This document shows positions 55,798-64,000 of a DNA stretch of 64,000 nt, in pieces (position 1 is the stretch's first letter; each line of letters starts with the position of its first letter). The notes beneath the pieces were generated by a model. That model saw only the letters and a program-made list of their open reading frames with translations. It was not told the DNA's origin and ran no database searches. The DNA is from Fagopyrum homotropicum. Taxonomy: Eukaryota > Streptophyta > Magnoliopsida > Caryophyllales > Polygonaceae. Made by a program: the position numbers and the translations under genes. The stretch lies in assembly GCA_033239125.1 (NCBI GenBank), contig BSWB01000001.1, positions 56,077,501 through 56,141,500 of the forward strand, given 5' to 3'.

Positions 55798-57285
55798 ATG
55801 GATCTTGTAAAGAGGATAACTAGAAACACGGGGAAGAAGAAGAAGGGATCTTCTTCCAAAGCCCCTGCCCCACCTCCACCACCACCTACCAACATCCCTA
55901 AGCTTCCCCCTCCCCTATCCAAGCATAAGAAACGCTATGAACGCATTATAGATCGCCCATTCACCCCTCCTCGCTACATAGTGCTTGATGACTTAGATTC
56001 GTTATATGTTCGAGAGGATGTTGATATGATGCTTGATAGAGCAGGGTTGAGACAGTTTGCTACGATTAGGGAAGATGCTTATAGGGAGATCATCCTAGAA
56101 TTCCTTAGTACGTTTGAGCACGATCCTAGGGAAAGGATGGTCACTTTCCGCCTCATGAGCCAAGACCACACTTTGTCCATTGATGCTTTTGGCGACTTGT
56201 TTGGCTTTTCTTATTCAGATGCAGGCACATTTGCTAGAGGCCTCAATGCTAGTGATTTTTGGGAGGCTATCTCCGTAGGAGAGTACGGAGGGGATAAGTG
56301 GAGACCCGGAAACTCTAAGGAGACAAGTATGTACAACCTTTCCTTCAAGGTAGTGCATAGGATACTCAGTGAAAGTTTGTTTGCCTGGACAGAGACTCCG
56401 CAGAAGCTCAAGGCTGATGAGCTTTTTATCCTCTACTGCATGACATCCACCACCACTCCCGACATCTCCACCATGCTTGCTGACTATCTAGGAAAGATAG
56501 CCAACAAAGCCAAGGGTGACATCTGTGCAGGAGGCTTGGTCACTCATGTGGCTAGGACTCTAGGTTATGACTTCTCGGGATGCACTCTAGCTGAGAGTGC
56601 CCTTCCTTTAGGCTCACAGAGGTTGGTGGTTTGACAGGTCTTGATTCCTCGAGGGAGAGGAACTCTTCATGTGCCGATGCCATGGCACAGGGATCCAAAG
56701 AAGAAGCCATCCGAGATCATATGGAAATCCGAATACACCATCCGGAATAAGAGGAACTGGAAGGAGACCTTTGAGACGATGCTTGAGGAGTTCTCACCTC
56801 CTACTTATTATGATGATGATGTAGGTGACTCAGAGGAGGAGGATGAGGATGGCGGACAGGAGACCATGCTCGAGTTTGAGAGTGATACTCATAGCGGGCA
56901 CGCTACGGATGCCATGGACACGGACACTCATGGAGTAGGACCAAGCAGGACTAGCAGGCAGGATGAGGAGACGGAGGATGACATACAGCCACCTCGACAC
57001 TCTTATGCACATGCTCCAGGCCCTAGACGAGGACGCCGAGCTCCACGCCACTTCAGGGAGCTAGTCACTAGCTTCCAGAGCCTCAGCACCGACTACCGTG
57101 CCCTCCGCACCGATTATGACACCCTGAACACACAGTTCAGGAACTACAGGGAGGAGACGGACGCTAGGCATTCATCCTATGATGGCCAGATGAGGGACAT
57201 GTACTACCACCAGTTCGGCCACTTCTACGATCCCTCCGCACCGATGTATCCATATCCACCACCTCCACCACCGACAGAGGATTGA
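55798..57285 (+). pseudogene. Env-position ORF of element F (Athila ORF1-like protein), one stop
   Basis: 496 codons with a single TGA at 56632-56634, where B has CGA. Layout as in B: basic start, Pro-rich run, ATHILA ORF-1-like region (AGLRQF, EFLSTFEHDP, FGDLFGFSYSDAG), acidic stretch (from about 335), Arg-rich patch, coiled-coil-like segment and Pro-rich C-terminus. No leader peptide, membrane span, furin-type site or Cys-rich ectodomain is visible, so I do not call it an envelope protein. Its charge pattern would suit a nuclear or nucleic-acid-associated protein; that is inference. Confidence 0.78.
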
Positions 57286-58596
57286 GCTTCCACTTCTTTT
57301 ACATTGTAAGTATTTTTCTCCTTCTTATGCTTGATTTTCACATTGGGGACAATGTGGATGTCAAGTATGGGGTGGGGGTACTTACAATACCTTATGTTTC
57401 ACTTTAGCACTCTATGTACTTTCCACTACTCTTGACAATTTGGCTTGTAATAACTCTTGCACTGCTTGCTTTCTATTATGACACTCGCATTTGCATGAAC
57501 TTTTTCAAAACCTATGAATTTTCAAAAATTTTAAGTGCTTCTTATATGGAAATGACCTCTATGATGAAAATTGTGTATATGGATAGGTAAAAAGATGCTT
57601 AGTTGTGTTGAGATCTTGATTATAGCATGAATGAAATTGCTTTTGTTACTTGAATACATGAATAAGTTATATGATTTAGTTGTTTTGATGAGAGAATGAA
57701 ATAATAGTCGAAGCTATATTGCAAGTTCTTTTACATCATTTAAGGATGACTAAGGCAATTCACTTCTTTTCTTTTCTCATATCTTGATCATGCTAGCTCC
57801 TCAATGAAATAAGTAACCCTTTTCTTTATCATCCGGGAATTAGGATAGGTGATTGAAAAAGGCATGTTTGATGTGGGAGGGCCAAAGAAAAGTATTAAAA
57901 AAGAAAGTGTATAAATTCATGAGTTGGGGACGTTGAACATGAGGATGAGTAACTCGGCACCATTCACATAGCCGGGTGTTTGTGTCTTGCCAAAGTCCGA
58001 TTGAACGACAAGTCCTAACGGGATATGGTATGTGCATCAAGGGTTTGAGGCATCTCGAAATTGAGAAACGCCGATCTCCTAGGCTTCGGTTTTTGTGCAC
58101 CGCTGTCCATACTCTCAAAAAGTAAAGTGTAATGAAAGCAAAGCTTTCTACATGCGAAGCATGTGCGGTGAAGAAAAATTCTTGAAGGTGTTATGTGTTC
58201 CTCTTTCCCGGATTAGCACCACAATAGCCAAAAAGAACTCCTTCCCTTAATACGTTTCTTGAACCCTTTTCTTTGATTTGAAGACCTTGAGACTTTTATG
58301 CATGTGTTTAAGACTTAATGGCTTAGATTTGTTTGAATTTGATTGCCTCTACACCTTTATCATGTTCTTTATTTATGCTTTCAAGAAAGAAAAGGGAGTT
58401 TGTTCATCTTATAGTCATCATTGATACATGCTTTGCCTCTTTTATGCCTTGAAATATCACTTTGAGAGCGATCCAATGAAAAGGAGCACTACCAAAAGAA
58501 AAATTTTTGAGTTTCATACATGCATAATCCATGACATCTTATATTCTGAATTTGAGTCTTGCTTAGGGACAAGCAAGAGGCAAGTATGGGGTATTT
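57286..58596 (+). other. Element F 3' noncoding region with two purine tracts
   Basis: The hairpin CACATTGGGGACAATGTG (57340-57357) is followed by AAGTATGGGGTGGGGGTA (57363-57380). The segment conserved with D and B lies at about 57927-58112. AAGTATGGGGTATTT abuts the LTR. No ORF is supported. Confidence 0.8.
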
Positions 58597-60232
58597 TGAT
58601 GACATGAATTATGTACCATCATATTCATGCATATTGCAGCACATTATCTCTATTTACCTTGCATTTAGAGGGATTTTGCATACCTTTTATGTTCTATTCA
58701 ATCAATTGTCGGAAATAGAGGTCTACACGAGATTTTGATGAATTGTAGGTAAATAGAGTTGAATTGGAAGCAAAAAATGGAGCAAGAGGCATCTAAGGAT
58801 GTTAAGGAAGCTAAAAGAGTCTTAGAAGGATCACAAAGAGCTAAGGAATTGCAAAGGAGAAGCATAGAAGACGAACCAAAGGAAGAGCACTTTCTGTTGA
58901 AGAAAATCGTGCCAATATATATATAAATCGGACGATTTTCATACCTTGAAATCGAACGGTTTTGCACCAAAATCGACTGGGTCGATTTTCTTCACGATTC
59001 GGCCAAATGAAAAGACGACATAAAGCCCAATTAATTTGGGCTAGATGAGAGTTTTGCCAAACGGCCCATCTGCAAGAAACTATAGAAGAGAACCCTACGA
59101 ACGAAGACGAGGAGGTCGCATCAGATAATCTTTACACGTTTTGGAGAAATCAACGATTCTTGGAGAGAGATTGAAGAGCTTTTGCCCGAAAGTCATTCTT
59201 GATCTTTGATTGTGAGATTTCTTTATTCCATTGCATTGTTTGTGGTTTGTGAACACGAAATTGAGTTGTTTGAGAGATACATTGAACAGATTTGACGATT
59301 GTTTTACAAATTTGAAAGTTATAGAATTTTTCGTTCAAGATTTGGTTTCTTTGCGATATCTTCTTCAATAATTAATTTGATTCGATTTTGAAAATGATTG
59401 GCTAAAAACCTTGTGATTCTGGGGAGAATAGTTGATGATTAAGGCTTAGATGATGATAGACTGAACTCATTCAAATATTAGGACCCTGAGAATTTAGATT
59501 TTAGTTTTGCGACAAACAGGAAAATCGGACTGTTCTTGAGAAAAATCGGCCGATTTTTCTTATGAACAGCACGATTTATTCTTCTGACGAACTTTAATTG
59601 AATTAATCTTTAATCAAAACTAATCCTTGCCTAAACCCCAATCTTGATTAACCTTCCTACCCTCTAATTGAATGTATGAATGCACTTCAAACCTGTTTCT
59701 ACATTTAATAGATTAAGATTGCAAGATTTGGGTAATAAAGAGACTCAACATCCTTTATTAAGATTCTAAGTGTGCTTTCTATTCTTACTTTGGAGAGTCA
59801 TATCCTGGAGTTTTAGATAGTTAGTTTGAACATAATTCTTGTCTTTAGATCTTTCTATATTGCAGCCTCAACAACCCTTATAGAGAGAACCTATAGATTA
59901 GTCATATAGGTTTCGGAACTTCATCGTACGAATCCTACCTTTGAACATTTAATCTTGGCAATATAAATTCTGTCCTATATCTATAGAAGTGTCTTGAATC
60001 GAAAGCCTAAATCTGATACTTGAATCCTTGGAATCATTTCTCTCTTTATCATATCACAAAAGCTTTTATACTTTCGCTAGATAATTGAAATTGGAAATTT
60101 TCTCACCAAATCCCTGAGTTCGACTCTGGAATTCTTACCTTTCTACAGCCGATCCGTACACTGCGGGTTCGCTTTGCTTTTGAGTTCTAGATATAAATCT
60201 AAGACTTTGACGCACACCCTTTTGAGCGAACA
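58597..60232 (+). repeat. 3' LTR of element F
   Basis: 1636 bp, uninterrupted. Palindrome clusters are at 58903-59003 and 59520-59578. Followed by AGACT and the rest of LTR E1. Confidence 0.94.
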
Positions 60233-60837
60233 AGACTTACCCGGTAATTCCTTAGTTTGTGTACTTAAGATCATAAGTGTAGGTAATAACGATTTATCCT
60301 TTATTGGGGTTTGAGTGTGCTTTCATCCCATCTTTGTGAGTTAGCCTGAGACTTACCCGGTAAAGGTTGATTCTATTCCCTTAGATGGTGTGTTAGTTTG
60401 AGGTTATAGTTCTTTATCTTGATTCCTTGAGACTTACCCGGTAATAGGAGTTACGGTATTGGATTAGTGAGTAGTGAGACTTACCCGGTGATCTATCCCA
60501 CTTTAGTAACACCTTCCCTATGCAAAAACCTCAGCTTTGTCCGCTTATCTTTAGATCTTGAGTTGGAACCACAACTAGATGCTTTAATCCCTAGAATTGC
60601 ATGTTTGCTTTATTGACTTCCTATTCATCTATGATTGTGTTAATTGCTCTTGTAGTTAGTATTTACATAAGCATACCGTAACTGGACTTTGTTTCACTAA
60701 GTCCCTGTGATCGACCCCTGGAATTCCTGCTTTTACTACGATTGACCCGTACACTGCGGGTTCGCATCCTTGTTTTAAGCTTAAGTCTAGGGTTATAAAT
60801 TTAAAGCTTGCACATACCGTTTGGAGCGAACAACTTC

Positions 60838-61760
60838 ATTCACAACATTCATTCATCAACAACTTCACCCCACACTTGCTTTTCACACATATCAACACAC
60901 TAGCATGCTCCTATTCCCGGATGGGTCAAAAGAGGTCAAATTTTTCATTAATTAAGGTGCTCAAGCAACATGATCAAGATGAGAAGTAGAGGAAAATGAA
61001 TTGCCTTAGTCATTCCTAAATGGTGTTCAAGAACTAGCATGCAATTTCGACTTTCAATCCTCAATCCAATCAAGGCAAGCATCATAATCACAAATCATTC
61101 GTGGGATTCAAGATAAGTACTTCAAGTCCACATATGCATTCATCTATGCAACACACAAGGCCATCCATAGCCAATTCACAAGACAATTTCATCATAAGGG
61201 TCATTCCCAAGCTTAGAAGCACTAAAATTTTTTAAATTTTCTGTTTTTTTTTTGGATTTTTCGAAATATGTATGTACAATGCAAGACATAATATCCTAGA
61301 TGCTAATCATGCAAGTGATCATGAAAACCCCACCCCATACTTAGAAACACATTGTCCTCAATGTGCACTTTAAGTAAGGAAGAGTGAAAGAGGGTCCTCA
61401 CAAGGTGTTCGCTATGGCGTCGAGACCCGCGCTAGGCACCGCTACCCGTCCAAGTTCCGCGTCCGCTCCACCCATAATTGATGAGGGGTTCATCATCATC
61501 ATCCACATGTAATGCAAGGCTTCCATACTACTTGGATTCTAGCACACCAACTCCAAACACACACAAAAACACAAAAACAGAAAAATGAAAAACAAAAACA
61601 AAAACGAAAAGGGAAAGATGTCTACCAATGGGTTGCCTCCCACCAAGTGCTTCTTTTAGGTCATTAGCTTGACCAAATTCGGGGGCGTCTCACTCAAGGT
61701 GAAGTGGGGAAATCATATCCACCGGAGCTCCCGGGATATACTTCTTCAAACGGTGCCCAT
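60838..61760 (-). other. Element D 3' noncoding region, pol-proximal part
   Basis: On the minus strand the order is the same as in B: pol stop, hairpin TGGGAGGCAACCCA (61629-61642), then hairpin CACATTGAGGACAATGTG (61348-61365) and purine tract AAGTATGGGGTGGGG (61328-61342). No ORF like that of B or F follows pol. The rest shows no gene. Confidence 0.75.
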
Positions 61761-62585
61761 TCACCTTAAAATCTCCACAATGCTCCCTCCTATCTCAACC
61801 GCTCCATGGGGAAAGATCTTCTTCACCACATAAGGGCCCGTCCATCTTGACTTAAGCTTTCCGGGGAAGAGCCGCAGCCTTGAGTTGAAGAGAAGGACAA
61901 GGTCGCCTTCACTCAACTCCCTTGGGAAGAGACGCTTGTCATGCCAACGTTTGGTCCTTTCTTTGTAGATCCGGGCATTCTCATAGGCATCCAACCGGAT
62001 CTCCTGAAGAGCGTTCATGTCTAGCAATCTTTTCTCACCGGCCTCTTTGAGGTCAAAATTCAGCCACCTAACGGCTACATCACTCGCGTCACACATGATC
62101 TCAAACGGTAAACTCCAATCCGGAGGTTGCATGATAGGAGCGGTGATCAAAGCATTCTTCAACCTACAAAAAGCTTCAAGGCAATCCTTGGAGAAAACAA
62201 ACTCAACATCTTTCATTAGTAGGTTAGTAAGAGGCTTAAAAATCTTAGAGAAATCTTTAATGAATCTCCGGTAAAAACCGGCATGCCATAAAAAACTCCT
62301 TACCCCCTTCACCAAGGTAGGTGTTGGCAACTTCTCTATGGTTTCTATCTTAGCTCTATCAACCTCAATGCCACGGTTGGACACCAAGTGTCCTAACACA
62401 ATGCCTTCACTTACTATGAAGTGGCATTTTTCCCAATTTGAGACAAGATTTGTCTCCTCACATCTCTTAAGCACTAAAGACAAGTTAGCTAAACAATCAT
62501 CAAATGAACATCCATAAACAGAAAAATCATCCATAAACACTTCCATGATGTTTTCAGTAACTCGGAAAAGATAGCCATCATACAC
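61761..62585 (-). pseudogene. pol: Element D pol: RT end fused in frame to the integrase C-terminus
   Basis: The frame starts in the RT palm with the VFMDDFSVYG segment, continues through RT (KCHFIVSEGIVLGHLVS, HAGFYRRFIKDFSKI) to the beginning of RNase H (MCDASDVAV), then passes without a break into RWLNFDLKEAGEKRLLD, which in F lies after the integrase core. About 1.3 kb covering most of RNase H and the integrase zinc finger and catalytic core is missing (junction near 62069). The C-terminus (WTGPYVVKKIFPHGAVE) remains. The product could not integrate DNA. Confidence 0.85.
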
Positions 62586-63395
62586 CTTTGAAAGGTGGCG
62601 GGTGCATTACACAACCCAAATGGCATTCTCCTATATGCAAATGTACCCCAAGGACATGTGAATGTAGTTTTCTATTGGTCATCGGGGTGGATAGGGATTT
62701 GGAAGAATCCACTATAACCATCTTAGTAGTAAAAGTGAGAATGTTGAGCTAATCTCTCTAGCATTTGTTCAATAAAGGGAAGAGGGAAGTGATCTTTCCT
62801 AGAGGCAACATTTAGTTTCCTATAGTCTATACAGATCCTCCATCCCCTAACCGTTCTAGTCGGAATTAGTTCATTCTTATCATTGGTCACTACGGTCATC
62901 CCACCCTTCTTAGGAACCACATGCACGGGACTAACCCATTTACTATCCAAAATCGGGAAGATGATTCCCGCATCTAGCAATTTAAGAATCTCTTTCTTTA
63001 CTCCTTCTTTCATGATGGGGTTTAGTCTTCTTTGGGGTTCAATTGAAGGTTTATGATTATCTTCCATTAAAATCTTATGCATGCGCAAATAAGGTTTAAT
63101 GCCAACTAAATCATCAATGGTATAGCCAAAAGCCTTCCTATGCAATCTCAATTCATGCAACAATCTAGCCAACTCATCATCATTCAAGCATGCATTAACA
63201 ATAACCGGATATGTAGAATTATCACCAAGAAAAGCATACTTAAGATGAGAGGGGAGGAGTTTAAGTTCAAGTTTAGGAGGACCTTTATCAATTGGAGACG
63301 CTCCATATAATGTAGGTTGAGATGAACTCAAAGCTAATGAAGACTCCTCAAGGCTCCTTGAAGCTTGATCAACAACTAAGGTAGTTTATGGAGAA
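62586..63395 (-). pseudogene. pol: Element D pol: first half of RT, broken
   Basis: The open part (62723-63331) has LLPSHLKYAFLGDNSTYPVIVNA, RRLNPIMKEGVKKEILKLLDAGIIFPI, WRICIDYRKLN and SRKDHFPLP, then a TAA just before DGYSGFF. After it, at least one further stop and a single-base shift near 62570 separate this part from the next RT piece, with MPFGLCNAPATFQRC between them. Confidence 0.85.
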
Positions 63396-64000
63396 ACCAC
63401 GAGCAAAATCATGGGCTTTGGCACAACCAAGGCCATGGAACTTGCAAAGCTAGCCTTTTGAGCATTCCAGAGAGTTCCACGGGACATTCCACGGGCGTGG
63501 TTCTTCTCCCCAGGCCGTGGTTCACACAGCAATTCAGCACACCTTCGTGTACTTCAAATTCAGCTCTTGTCTCCTTTTCCAATGCTTCCAAAGCCATGAT
63601 TTCTTCATTGCAGGCCTCCTCAACTCCTTCCTCCATCAAACTTAAGCTAAGAACCTTCTCCAAGGGGTCCTTGATCAAGATCGAGCTCACAACTTCTCTA
63701 GACTCCTCTTGCTCGACAATGTTGAACACATCTTCACCAAGGGCTGGCCCTTACATCATTGTGGATAATTTGAACTTGATATTCTCTTCTCCAATGTTGA
63801 AGGGGAGAATTCAATTTTTGCAATCCACCAAACATCCGGAAGTGGCTAGGAAAGGTCTCCCCAAGATGATAGAAACCGGATAGTCCGTCGGGATGTCCAA
63901 CACAAAAAAATCAATCGGCACATAGAACTTCCCGAGTTGCACCGGTATGTCCTCCAAGATTCCAACCGGGTGAGTGATCAAACCGTCCGCCATGTAAAGG
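63396..64000 (-). pseudogene. pro: Element D protease and linker, broken, runs off the window
   Basis: The protease C-terminal half (63811-63993) has PVGILEDIPVQLGKFYVPIDF and SIILGRPFLATSGCLVDCKN; the active-site DLGAS region is outside the window. Then comes the acidic linker (EESREVVSSILIKDPLEKVLSLSLMEEG in shape, 63409-63729). Its second half (63398-63531) is written in the D motif, with CCACGGGCGTGG at 63489-63500. A stop separates it from RT. Confidence 0.82.
63398..63531. repeat. D-family palindrome cluster inside the pol linker
   Basis: CCACGGGCGTGG, GGCCGTGG, CCACGGG and looser CCA...TGG sites lie between protease and RT. This is the same place where B and F carry AAATCG-type sites and A carries TCGGCCGAGA-type sites. 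Confidence 0.6.

Larger units (their letters stand above)
39966..60232 (+). mobile_element. Element F, complete Athila-like retrotransposon, target duplication AGACT
   Basis: AGACT is at 39961-39965 and 60233-60237, inside the first ACTTACCCGG box of LTR E1. F has the same order and family as B. Without the chromovirus G in its 5' LTR it is about 13.0 kb. The LTRs (1635 and 1636 bp) differ at about 10 positions by eye, so F is younger than B. Its coding damage is lighter than in B: four premature stops and no frameshift that I can see. Confidence 0.95.
38749..60832 (+). mobile_element. Solo LTR E1, family E, target duplication ACTTC, split by element F
   Basis: The LTR starts TGATAGCATG and ends GAGCGAACA. 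The two parts (38749-39965 and 60238-60832) total about 1.81 kb. ACTTC is at 38744-38748 and 60833-60837. No internal region of its own family is present, so it is a solo LTR inside the 3' noncoding region of D. It has a GAGGTCTACAC box (38870), E palindromes at 39057-39123 and 39816-39872, and four ACTTACCCGG boxes at or after the F insertion (60235, 60351, 60432, 60479). Confidence 0.94.
21525..64000 (-). mobile_element. Element D, Athila-like, minus strand, host of the nested insertions
   Basis: D enters C2 pol at 21524 (left flank TCAGG) with its 3' LTR first, so it reads right to left. Its own sequence is 21525-24091, 38732-38748 (five bases of which duplicate AACAA) and 60838-64000. The rest is later insertions: B at 24092-38731 and E1 at 38749-60832. 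The visible parts are the 3' LTR, polypurine tract, about 1.65 kb of 3' noncoding region, and pol in pieces back to the protease. Gag, 5' LTR and the second target-duplication copy lie outside the window. There is no env-position ORF of the kind found in B and F. Confidence 0.9.

Overview
The window is plant nuclear DNA made almost wholly of LTR retrotransposons. I see no host gene, tRNA, rRNA or CRISPR array. The evidence for a plant, probably a eudicot, is the primer sites (an 18-base perfect match to plant tRNA-Asp in the large elements, initiator tRNA-Met in the smaller one), Athila-type gag-pol proteins, a CRM-like chromovirus, and 1.4-1.8 kb LTRs ending TG...CA with 5-bp target duplications. 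The species cannot be named.

Element labels used below: A (1-5920, broken Athila-like); C1 and C2 (Athila-like, GC-rich motifs); D (minus strand, Athila-like, running off the right edge); B and F (two copies of one Athila family, with an extra ORF in the env position); E1/E2 (LTRs of a further family); G (CRM-like chromovirus).

Left part, 1-21524. A has a 5' LTR remnant, gag and pol, and is cut off in integrase by LTR E2, which runs into an unclassified LTR-like insert. An LTR with a polypurine tract on its left and a primer site on its right (8572-9966) leads into C1, which stops in RNase H. A short inverted E-type LTR piece follows, then the 5' LTR of C2 (split by a D-family solo LTR, duplication GCAGC), then C2 gag and pol until D interrupts it.

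Right part, 21525-64000. D is the host of a nest that can be read from its target duplications. B sits in D (AACAA) and carries an inverted solo LTR of its own family inside its 3' LTR (AAAGT). Twelve bases further on in D is the solo LTR E1 (ACTTC), which holds F (AGACT), which holds G (GAATC). LTR divergence by eye agrees with this order: about 1 percent for B, about 0.6 percent for F, none seen for G. After E1, D resumes with its 3' noncoding region and broken pol.

The most interesting signal is not a gene. Each Athila-like family carries its own short CpG-containing palindrome (AAATCGGCCGATTT in B/F, CCACGGCCGTGG in D, CATCTCGACCGAGGTG-type in E, CCGCCCCTGCGG in C), clustered in its LTRs and again in a linker inside the polyprotein. 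In B/F there is a further cluster just upstream of the env-position ORF, next to an internal TATA box. That ORF shows no signal peptide or membrane segment. A family-specific DNA-binding system is a testable reading.
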